Positions 9,087-15,355 of a stretch of DNA of 64,000 bases are shown here, one piece after another. Position numbers and translations under genes: made by a program. The notes below the pieces were generated by a model. That model worked only from the letters and a program-made list of their open reading frames with translations. It made no database searches and was not told where the DNA came from. Origin of the DNA: Micromonospora tarapacensis (GTDB lineage: Bacteria; Actinomycetota; Actinomycetes; Mycobacteriales; Micromonosporaceae); assembly GCF_019697375.1 (NCBI RefSeq), contig NZ_JAHCDI010000004.1, positions 2,653,324 to 2,717,323 on the forward strand, read 5' to 3'. How positions within the stretch are numbered: the stretch's first letter is position 1; each line of letters opens with the position of its first letter.

Positions 9087-9917
9087 ATGGTCGACCAGAT
9101 ACCAGGAACGGTCGTGCTCACCGGAGGGACCAGCGGGATCGGTGCGGCGGCAGCACGGCGCATCGCGAAATCAGCCCGACGCCTGCTTCTGCACGGGCCG
9201 GAGCCACACGCGGCGGTGCAGCCGCTGCTCGACGAGCTGCGCAGCGTCGGTCGAGCCGAGGTGATTTACGCGCAGGCCGACTTCGGCAGACTTGACGACG
9301 TCGTGGCCCTGGCCAGGACGGTGGCGAACGCCACCGAGCAGGTCAACGTGCTCATCAACAACGCCGGTCGCCCCGGTGCCGAGAGCCGCCGGTGCAGCAC
9401 AGACAGCTACGAAGCGACGCTGCAGACGAACTACCTGGCGGCCGTCCTACTCACCGAACTACTCCTGCCGCTCATCCCCGCGACGGGCCGGGTGGTGCAC
9501 GTGTCGTCCGCGACCCATCTCTCTGCCCGCCTCGACCTGGACGATCTGCAATTCCAGCACGGCTACCAGCCGGCCGCCGCGTACGCCCGGTCCAAGCTCG
9601 CGCTGGTCGCCCACGCCGTCCGGCAGTCCCGGTACTACCGCCCCGGGATCGTCAGCGTTCACCCGGGAGTCGTCAACACCCGACTGTTGCACGCGATGTT
9701 CGCGGTCCGAGGTGAGGATGCGGCCCACGGGGCGGCAAACGTCATCCACGCCGCCCGCGATCCGGGGGTGCCCAGCGGGGTTTACCTGGACGAGGGGCGG
9801 GTCGCCGAGCCGGCCGAACAGGTCCGCGTGGTGAGCTTTCAAGACGGCCTCCACCAGCGCACCATGACCCTGCTTACTCCATGGCTCGACGACTCATCGG
9901 CTGAATCCCCTGCCTAG
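9087..9917 (+). CDS. Short-chain dehydrogenase/reductase (SDR)
   Basis: NAD(P)-dependent oxidoreductase of unknown substrate. I choose ATG 9087, which has GGGAGAGCGA upstream, over the longer in-frame start at 8973. The Rossmann fold is complete: VLTGGTSGIG cofactor motif, NNAG, catalytic Ser in VVHVSSATHL and the YxxxK pair in AYARSKLALVA. The C-terminal part (HPGVVNTRLLHAMF) resembles retinol-dehydrogenase/WW-oxidoreductase-like SDRs. 276 residues, normal size. It lies 232 bp after the hydroxylase operon on the same strand. It could work on an alcohol or aldehyde in the same pathway, but that is only inference from position. Confidence 0.85.
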   Translation: MVDQIPGTVVLTGGTSGIGAAAARRIAKSARRLLLHGPEPHAAVQPLLDELRSVGRAEVIYAQADFGRLDDVVALARTVANATEQVNVLINNAGRPGAESRRCSTDSYEATLQTNYLAAVLLTELLLPLIPATGRVVHVSSATHLSARLDLDDLQFQHGYQPAAAYARSKLALVAHAVRQSRYYRPGIVSVHPGVVNTRLLHAMFAVRGEDAAHGAANVIHAARDPGVPSGVYLDEGRVAEPAEQVRVVSFQDGLHQRTMTLLTPWLDDSSAESPA

Positions 9918-9971
9918 CCGCTGCACCGCCTGCGGACCGGCCACGCCGGGCACGATGACGCTGGTCTCGAT

Positions 9972-10643
9972 TCAGTCGTCGATGCGGAGGCGAAAGGATT
10001 CACCGTCGCGCAGCACGCGGCCGGCCGTGGGGCCGGCGAAGTGCGTCCCGATCAGCAGCGCCTGGTCGTAGGCCAGGGCCGAGAGGAGTTCCCGGCGGGT
10101 ACGGACGGCCTGTTCGGCGTCGAGATCGTCGGCGGACGTCCATTCCGGATGGGCTAGCTGGCAGGGATGGTGAATGCTGTCCCCGGTGATGACCGCTCGC
10201 TCACCCGCCGAAGCGGTCTCGACGCTGACGTGCCCGGCGGTGTGCCCCGGCGTGGAGATCAGCCGGACCTCGTCGCTGATCGCGTGGTTGCTGCCGACCG
10301 TGTCGACGAGGCCCGCGTCGAGCACGGGCCGCACCGAGTCCGCGAAGGCCGCAGCGTAGGCAAGCCGCATGCCACCAGTCGCGGTTTCGGCGTATCGACG
10401 CCAGTGGTCGAGATCCCCGGCCACGATCAGATGACGGGAGTTGGTGAACGGCGCCACCCACACGCCGTCCACGAGATGGGTGTTCCAGCCCACATGGTCC
10501 ATGTGGAGGTGGGTGAACAACACGGTGTCGATGGGCTCGGGCGGGAACCCGGACTCCGTCAATCGGTTCAGCAATGGGGGACGCAGGTTGTTCCATGCCT
10601 CGACGGGACGGCCCCGCTTGTGGGAACCCAGGGCGGTGTCCAC
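9972..10643 (-). CDS. Metallo-beta-lactamase-fold hydrolase, probably N-terminally truncated
   Basis: Zinc hydrolase of the MBL superfamily, closest in style to quorum-quenching lactonase/glyoxalase II-like members. The metal motif THLHMDHVGW is complete, with later ligands in STPGHTAGHVS, the Asp in VITGDSIHHP, and His in LIGTHFAGP. The listed GTG start is only about 45 residues before HxHxDH. Coding similarity clearly continues upstream in frame (KASIHSFVIETPARRIVV), but no ATG, GTG or TTG is present before an in-frame TGA near 10771. Full-length relatives have about 40-60 more residues. Either the start is unusual or the 5' end was lost, perhaps through the low-GC insertion beside it. Confidence 0.7.
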   Translation of the reverse strand: MDTALGSHKRGRPVEAWNNLRPPLLNRLTESGFPPEPIDTVLFTHLHMDHVGWNTHLVDGVWVAPFTNSRHLIVAGDLDHWRRYAETATGGMRLAYAAAFADSVRPVLDAGLVDTVGSNHAISDEVRLISTPGHTAGHVSVETASAGERAVITGDSIHHPCQLAHPEWTSADDLDAEQAVRTRRELLSALAYDQALLIGTHFAGPTAGRVLRDGESFRLRIDD

Positions 10644-11043
10644 GACGATGCGGCGCGCCGGAGTCTCGATGACGAACGAGTGGATGCTGGCTTTTAGCCT
10701 GCCGTCCTGTGTCGCGAAGTGAGATACCGCCTCGAACCCGCCGCCAGCCGAGGCGTCATAGGTGATGAGTCACCTTGGGTTCTCGGCTTCAATGCAGGGT
10801 GATCCTGCCAGCCCAGCAATTGTTTGGTATCGAATCACCCTAGATACCTCGCCCTTGCCGGCACATTCCAGTTTGTTGCAGGGGCCCGAACTCTTGGTTC
10901 CACCAGCAAAATCGTAGGGACAATCCGGTCTGCAATGCATAATCTGCCGAGGCTTCGCAGACCGACGCAAGCCTATCTCGCTGCCGCATCGAGCTAGGAC
11001 TTGAACCCCCACGGTCCGCACTGGTGCGCAATATCCCGTACCT
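10644..11043. other. Intergenic stretch of visibly lower GC
   Basis: About 400 bp with more A and T than the genes on either side and no gene with a ribosome site. The first ~125 bp on the minus strand is an in-frame upstream extension of the hydrolase. A GGTTCAAGTCC string on the minus strand near 11007-10997 looks like a tRNA T-arm, but its stem does not pair. Confidence 0.4.
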
Positions 11044-11065
11044 GTGTTCAAACCTCTTTGAACAC
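11044..11065. promoter_or_regulatory. 22-bp palindrome, possible operator of the AbrB-recombinase pair
   Basis: GTGTTCAAA-CCTC-TTTGAACAC is a perfect 9-bp inverted repeat with a 4-nt centre, 51 bp before the AbrB-like gene start at 11116. Position and symmetry fit a dimeric repressor site. No T-run follows it, so it is unlikely to be a terminator. Which protein binds is unknown; the adjacent AbrB-like protein is an obvious candidate for autoregulation. Confidence 0.45.
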
Positions 11066-11115
11066 CTCATCTACCGTCCAGCGTCACTGCGAGTGATAGC
11101 CGAGCAGGCGCGGGG

Positions 11116-11601
11116 GTGGTTACGGTGACCACCTCGTCCGTACCGCCGGTGATTCCCAAGCTGATTCCCGGAGGCGCCGGTGCCGGCCCAGGACCAGTGG
11201 GTCGGACCCGACGGCCGCTTCCCGTGCCAGCCTTGGATTCCCCGTCCTCACGAGTGACCGGCACCGTCTACGCGCTGAGCGCGGTGGACAAGAGCGGCCG
11301 GATCGCCGATCGCAGCATCGTCCGCACGCTTGGCTGGGCGCCGGGCACTCGGCTGGACATTCGCGCGCAGGCCGGACTCATCGCGGCCCGGCCAACAGCC
11401 GATGGCGTTCAGTCCATCGACGATCGCGGTCACCTGCATCTGCCGTTGGCGGTGCGCCGGTGGTGCCACCTCACAGCCGGGGACCGCGTTCTGCTCGCCG
11501 CCGATCCTGCCTCCGGCGTACTGGTGGCCCATCCCCTCGCAGCGCTCGACCAGTTGCTGGCCGACGCGCACGCCGCCGTCGCGGGGGGTGAGGCGGCATG
11601 A
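11116..11601 (+). CDS. AbrB/SpoVT-like double-domain protein
   Basis: Probable DNA-binding or DNA-structuring protein. After a Pro-rich N-terminus of about 40 residues come two copies of a swapped-hairpin AbrB-like unit: VDKSGRIADRSIVRTLGWAPG then LDIRA (about residues 57-95), and IDDRGHLHLPLAVRRWCHLTAG then VLLAADPASGVLVAHP (about 98-145). A short helical tail follows. The stop overlaps the recombinase start by 4 bp, so the two are co-translated. AbrB-type proteins regulate transition-state genes or act as antitoxins; here coupling to a recombinase suggests control of, or assistance to, recombination. The start codon is GTG or ATG near 11116; the upstream palindrome is a likely control site. 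Confidence 0.65.
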   Translation: MVTVTTSSVPPVIPKLIPGGAGAGPGPVGRTRRPLPVPALDSPSSRVTGTVYALSAVDKSGRIADRSIVRTLGWAPGTRLDIRAQAGLIAARPTADGVQSIDDRGHLHLPLAVRRWCHLTAGDRVLLAADPASGVLVAHPLAALDQLLADAHAAVAGGEAA

Positions 11602-12629
11602 ACCAGAACGCCGCAGGCCAGCCAGAGTTGGAGGCCGCCCGGTTGCTGCTGCAGCGGATGGGCATCTCCCCCGCTGACCTGCTGAACGTACGGCCGGCCC
11701 ATCCACCAGCCCCAACCTTCGCCGAGTACGTGCCGGTCGTCGCCGCCGCGGTTTCGCCCGGGACCCGCCGGGCGTACGGCTCATACTGGAATCGAGTGGT
11801 GCAGGCATGGGGTGGCCGGCGTATCGACGAGCCACGCCCCTCTGAGATCGAGCAGTTGCGGGCCCAGGTACAGGCCAATGTGGTGACGCGACGCAACAAC
11901 CGGGGAGGCCGTTCCGCTGCCGAACACCTGGTGTCCGCGCTGCGCTGCCTGTACCGGCGAGCGGTAGCGGACGGATACCTGGACGCGGCCGACAACCCGG
12001 CGTTGAAAGTGGACAAGCCACCCCGGCTACCCAGCACCCGGCGGGCGATCGGCGACGCACGCCTGGCGGCAATCAACGAGGTGGCGGCCAGCACCGGAGA
12101 CGACCCGGGCCTAGACAGCTTGCTCATTCGGCTGCACACCGAGACTGCCTGCCGCCGCGGCGGGGCGCTGGCGCTGCGTCCAAGGGATCTGGACACCGAC
12201 CAATGCCTGATCTTCCTGCGGGAAAAGGGCGGCACCTCCCGCTGGCAGCCCGTCTCCCCGACGCTGATGCGGTACCTGCTCGCGCATCACGCTGAGCGGG
12301 GTGACGGCGACCGGAACGCTGCGCTGCTGCGCTACCGCGATGGTCGGCCGCTGACCTACCGGCGCTACGACCATTTGTGGGTGAGGATCGGGCAGCATCT
12401 GCGGTGGGTGCACACCCAGCAAATCAGCACGCACTGGCTGCGGCACACCACCCTGACTTGGGTCGAGCGCACCTACGGTCATGCCGTGGCCCACGCCTAC
12501 GCCGGCCACACTGACGGCGGTAGTGGGATCGGCGCGACAGCCACCTACGTACGGGCAAGTCTGCACGAGGTCGCGGCGGCCTTGGCCGGCATCACCGGCG
12601 AGGAGCATCCGCTCGCCGCGGAAGCATAG
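11598..12629 (+). CDS. Tyrosine recombinase (phage/XerC-D-like integrase)
   Basis: Site-specific DNA recombinase of 343 residues. The N-terminal core-binding SAM-like domain spans about residues 35-125. The catalytic domain shows the Arg in TACRRGGALALRPRDL, the HxxR box in THWLRHTTL, the third His in AYAGH, and the nucleophile Tyr in ATATYVRAS. All catalytic residues are visible, so it should be active. The start ATG overlaps the AbrB-like stop. No tRNA or obvious attachment-site duplication is visible next to it, so it may belong to a mobile element whose ends I cannot see, or have an inversion/dimer-resolution role. A strong terminator follows 10 bp after the stop. Confidence 0.85.
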   Translation: MNQNAAGQPELEAARLLLQRMGISPADLLNVRPAHPPAPTFAEYVPVVAAAVSPGTRRAYGSYWNRVVQAWGGRRIDEPRPSEIEQLRAQVQANVVTRRNNRGGRSAAEHLVSALRCLYRRAVADGYLDAADNPALKVDKPPRLPSTRRAIGDARLAAINEVAASTGDDPGLDSLLIRLHTETACRRGGALALRPRDLDTDQCLIFLREKGGTSRWQPVSPTLMRYLLAHHAERGDGDRNAALLRYRDGRPLTYRRYDHLWVRIGQHLRWVHTQQISTHWLRHTTLTWVERTYGHAVAHAYAGHTDGGSGIGATATYVRASLHEVAAALAGITGEEHPLAAEA

Positions 12630-12639
12630 ACGGTGATTG

Positions 12640-12680
12640 CCGTGTGGCCTCCCTCGACCGTGGCGAGGGAGGCCACACGG
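12640..12680 (+). terminator. Strong hairpin terminator after the recombinase gene
   Basis: A perfect 17-bp inverted repeat (CCGTGTGGCCTCCCTCG and its complement) with a 7-nt loop starts 10 bp after the recombinase stop. It lacks a clear U-tract, which is common in actinobacteria. Confidence 0.75.
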
Positions 12681-12954
12681 TGCTTGGTCGGGTTACGCGA
12701 CACCGTAGGGATGCCCGTTTCGACGCAACCTGTCGCGTGCCCTCGTTTCGGCCCGTCGCACTCTTCGCCGAACGAGCTCGTCACCTAGAGTGACTCGCTG
12801 CGCAACAGTCCGCGCACTGTCGGCGGCAGTTCCGGTCGGCGAGCGGCAGTCGCCACCGTCACGCTACGTAACGCCCGACTCGAGGCGGAGCCTCTTTAGA
12901 TGAGTACGCCTACAAGCTCTGGCTATCCCGCGCTGTCCGGAGGGCGGGCTTGGT

Positions 12955-13166
12955 CGGGTGAACGCCGCGCGGGCGGGGAGCACGGCCTCGACCAGTCCGA
13001 CGGGCAGTTCAAGAAGGGACCGTCTCCGCGCGGGCGGGGAGCACAATGCCCGCGTGAGCTGATCCGGACGCATAAGGGAACCATCCCCGCGCGGGCGGGG
13101 AGCACGGCTGATCGCTGACGTAAGACGCGGGCCGCCTGGGACCATCCCCGCGCGGGCGGGGAGCAC
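12955..13166 (-). CRISPR. Short type I-E-like CRISPR array, 4 repeats and 3 spacers
   Basis: Four 29-bp repeats lie at 12955-12983, 13016-13044, 13077-13105 and 13138-13166, separated by three spacers of exactly 32 bp. The shared repeat core is CCGCGCGGGCGGGGAGCAC. In minus-strand sense the repeat forms CTCCCCGC...GCGGGGA followed by an 8-nt ATGGTCCC handle, which matches the type I-E crRNA design, so transcription should run leftward. Consistent with that, the two leftmost copies have degraded handle ends and the rightmost is consensus-like. The leader would then lie right of 13166. No cas gene is present in the window. Confidence 0.85.
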
Positions 13167-13554
13167 GGCCGGGACCTGCTGCCGGTCGACTACTAACAAC
13201 TGGCGGGATGTCGGTGACATAGCGGAGTTCGCCTGCGACCACCGGGCGACATGATCCACCACACGAGCCAGCGGGTGGGGCTGGCCGGGCATAACCGACG
13301 GTGCGTTGGCCAAGTGCAGATCGGCTTTGATGTACAACGTGTGGGGGCACACCGAATCGCGACCTCGGCAGGCCCCTGGTCATCGCCACCATCAGCCGCT
13401 CGTACCTGCCGCCGCTTCGCGGTGGGGCAGCCCGCGTAGACGTCCGGGAACTACGTGCCAGGCAGCTTCTTCCGTCTATTCGCCTGCGGTGACCTGACCG
13501 CACAGTTGAGGCGTTCCGGACGGAACATCCGGACGGACGAAGCCAAGGGATCTG
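13167..13554. other. Non-coding stretch: presumed CRISPR leader and RiPP-cluster edge
   Basis: I see no convincing gene here. Its left part adjoins the consensus-like end of the CRISPR array and is the expected leader side. No further repeat is found at the expected 61-bp spacing. The right part should hold the promoter of the small secreted peptide at 13555. Confidence 0.4.
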
Positions 13555-13710
13555 GTGATCAAAATGAAGAAGAATGCGCTGTTCGCAAGCACGCTGGCCG
13601 CCATGATCGTGATTCTCTTCCCGGCCGCCGCGAATGCCGACGCCCCGACGGACCCCGCCGCTCCCCCTGTCACTGTCGTGGACAGCAGCAACTCGACGGC
13701 CTGGGACTGA
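13555..13710 (+). CDS. Small secreted peptide of unknown function
   Basis: A 51-residue ORF from GTG 13555 (AAGGGA 4 nt upstream) or 48 residues from ATG 13564. It begins with a basic KMKKN, followed by a hydrophobic stretch ALFASTLAAMIVILFPAAA and a likely signal-peptidase site ANA-DA. That leaves a short acidic and Pro-rich mature peptide ending SSNSTAWD. It sits 92 bp before a RiPP-cluster gene on the same strand. I recognise no family. It could be a secreted signalling or immunity peptide, or an exported co-factor of the cluster. The signal peptide makes it unlike the cytosolic RiPP precursor at 15003. Confidence 0.55.
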   Translation: MIKMKKNALFASTLAAMIVILFPAAANADAPTDPAAPPVTVVDSSNSTAWD

Positions 13711-13802
13711 ACGCAGCGATCAAGACTCGCCCTGCCGGCCTTGGCGGTCCGCAGTCGTGGGGATCGACCCGCCGAAGAACGCCAATGGAAGGCAGTTGAC
13801 CG

Positions 13803-14867
13803 ATGACTGAAGCAGTACCGGTCACCCCCATCGCAGGATTGATCGTCGTCGGACCACGTTCAGAACACCCACAACTGCACGATCTGCTGACCGAGCGCAC
13901 CGCGCTCTGGCGGCGGGCGCGGATCCCGACCGGTTCGGTGAGCGGCAAGCCTTGGACCGCCGGATCGGTCGAGGCCGCGGTGCGCGACGCCGTCCTATCT
14001 GTGGACTGGGCCGACGACAGCACCGCGGCGGTCGTGGACCCGGAGCATCGGGTCACGACACTCCTCGTACTGCCCGGTGAGGGCCGGACCCGCTGGACCG
14101 GAATTCGGAGCTTGACGGATCTCGAATCGATGCCGATGGCTACCCACGTGCCAGGTGACGCCCTCGCGATATTGGCACCGTGGGCGGGACTGCTTGCTCC
14201 CGAACCGCTCGCGACACACGATTCGACGCGAATCTCAGCGGCTGCGGTGCGGACGTCCGCCCCCGCGCAGCAACACTGGGGGCTGGGCTGGGCGACTCGA
14301 ACGGACCTGGCGCTGCGGCACGCGGTTCTGGACAGTCTGCGGTCGATGTCGTCGGACGCGGTCCCGACATCTGGCCGCGCGGTGGTCGGCGCCTCGGGCT
14401 CGACGGAATGGACGTGGCTCCTCGACGGCTCGCTCAACCTCCTGAACGCGTACAGCCGGGATACCCAGTGGCACTCCCTGCCGGACACCGGCTTCGACGT
14501 CATCACCCGCCATGTTCCGCAGTTCAGCGGGCCGCTGCGGCTCGCGGCGGTCGTACGTCGGTCGTCCAGTGCCGTCGTGGCTGCAGCCTGGGGCCGGCAG
14601 AGCGAGGAGGCGATCGACTACGCCCTCACTGCGGCCCGGACCCGAGACCTGCTGCTCCCCACTACTTCCCCAGCAGCCGTCCCGAGCCCGCCGGCGACCG
14701 CTCCCCTGATCAGCGCCCTGTCCCCGGGCGACGTCCAGCGCCTGCTACACGACATCCACGCCACCGTCTTCGGCACCTCCGGCCAGCGGGTTCTCGGGAT
14801 CCGGGTCGCCGCCGACGCGCTACTCGGTCCGCAGGACCTGGCCTGGGGGCCGGTCTGGCTCGGCTGA
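13803..14867 (+). CDS. RiPP-cluster protein of unknown function, YcaO/ThiF-tail-like
   Basis: A 354-residue protein with a GGAAGG-type site just before ATG 13803. I do not recognise a named family. Its second half (HWGLGWATRTDLALRHAVLDSL, then LLDGSLNLLNAYSRD, then AAWGRQSEEAIDYALTAARTRDLL) has the same order of elements as the C-terminal part of the ThiF-like protein at 27656-29836 (SPAEAAARGLLSAVAYTRII, then LNLRGGRFG, then TWNAAVMTAVRDLL). That resembles a degenerate YcaO fold without the ATP-binding residues. It reads toward the precursor gene, 135 bp upstream of it. A role in precursor recognition or as a cyclodehydratase accessory is plausible but unproven. No signal peptide or membrane segment. 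Confidence 0.6.
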   Translation: MTEAVPVTPIAGLIVVGPRSEHPQLHDLLTERTALWRRARIPTGSVSGKPWTAGSVEAAVRDAVLSVDWADDSTAAVVDPEHRVTTLLVLPGEGRTRWTGIRSLTDLESMPMATHVPGDALAILAPWAGLLAPEPLATHDSTRISAAAVRTSAPAQQHWGLGWATRTDLALRHAVLDSLRSMSSDAVPTSGRAVVGASGSTEWTWLLDGSLNLLNAYSRDTQWHSLPDTGFDVITRHVPQFSGPLRLAAVVRRSSSAVVAAAWGRQSEEAIDYALTAARTRDLLLPTTSPAAVPSPPATAPLISALSPGDVQRLLHDIHATVFGTSGQRVLGIRVAADALLGPQDLAWGPVWLG

Positions 14868-14872
14868 GCCAG

Positions 14873-14898
14873 TCACCAGTGATGTCAGTGGAGTGACA
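14873..14898. promoter_or_regulatory. Two adjacent palindromes upstream of the precursor gene
   Basis: TCACCAGTGA (14873-14882) is followed at once by TGTCAGTGGAGTGACA (14883-14898), a 5-bp inverted repeat with a 6-nt centre. They lie about 105 bp before the precursor start in the only intergenic gap able to hold its promoter. They are candidate operators for the SARP or LuxR-tailed regulator of this cluster. No promoter hexamers are clear. Confidence 0.4.
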
Positions 14899-15002
14899 GC
14901 GAGACGTAGGTCGATCGGCTATCGGCACCCGATGGAATGGTCTTAGTCACCACGGCGGGCCGAACCGGAGACGGGCAGCCCAGACATCGCTGAGGAGTAG
15001 CA

Positions 15003-15191
15003 ATGAACATCGACGACAAGACCAACCTGGCCGACCTGGCGAACGAGATCCTCGAGCTCGAGTCGGAGACCTTCGAGATCTCGGACTACGCGGACGCGAG
15101 CGGCGTCCTGCTGGCCGTGGCCGCCTCGTGCAGCACGAGCTCCACCAGCACCTGCTCCAGCACCACCAGCACCACCTCCTGCTCCGCCTGA
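15003..15191 (+). CDS. RiPP precursor peptide, Ser/Thr/Cys-only core
   Basis: Substrate of the neighbouring modification enzymes. ATG 15003 has a clear GAGGAG site 6 nt upstream. The 62-residue product has an acidic leader rich in Leu, Glu and Asp (LADLANEILELESETFEI), as in thiopeptide and azole-peptide precursors, then a hydrophobic link ASGVLLAVAA. The last 21 residues start SCSTSSTSTCSS and end TTSTTSCSA: 10 Ser, 7 Thr, 3 Cys and one terminal Ala. Every residue except the last is a possible azoline or dehydroamino-acid site. Leader cleavage probably falls near AVAA. It has its own terminator and faces the long enzyme operon. I know no characterised product with this core. Confidence 0.9.
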   Translation: MNIDDKTNLADLANEILELESETFEISDYADASGVLLAVAASCSTSSTSTCSSTTSTTSCSA

Positions 15192-15216
15192 TCGTCCCCC
15201 GATCAGCAGTTTCCTC

Positions 15217-15260
15217 CCGAACGGCCCGCTTGGACGAAGACGTCCAAGCGGGCCGTTCGG
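15217..15260. terminator. Perfect 20-bp-stem terminator between precursor gene and enzyme operon
   Basis: CCGAACGGCCCGCTTGGACG, loop AAGA, then its exact complement, followed by TTTGT on the plus strand. It starts 26 bp after the precursor stop and 96 bp before the end of the convergent YcaO gene, so it can serve both strands. Confidence 0.9.
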
Positions 15261-15355
15261 TTTGTCAGACACAGCGGTAACAAGACCGGTGACACGACAC
15301 AGCGTGGCGCCCCGCCGGAAGGGGACCAGCGGGGCGCCACACGTCGTACGGCAGC

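Noticed and set aside
10985..11010. GGTTCAAGTCC on the minus strand, like a tRNA T-arm and possible attachment site
   Set aside because: The flanking five bases do not pair as a T-stem, and no acceptor, D or anticodon arm can be built around it.
11116..11601. MazE-type antitoxin of a toxin-antitoxin pair
   Set aside because: No toxin-sized gene follows; the next gene is a full tyrosine recombinase, and the protein has two AbrB-like units rather than one.
12955..13166. Small ORFs reading through the CRISPR repeats (Pro/Ala/Arg-rich repeats)
   Set aside because: The periodic peptide pattern is explained entirely by the 61-bp repeat-spacer unit, and no start signals precede it.
13199..13227. 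A possible fifth CRISPR repeat one period after the last one
   Set aside because: The sequence at the expected 61-bp spacing shares no core with the repeat.
13803..14867. Candidate pyridine synthase ([4+2] enzyme) for a classical thiopeptide
   Set aside because: It lacks the LanB-C motifs (no FFxNYW or PHxRLR-type block) and instead resembles a degenerate YcaO tail.
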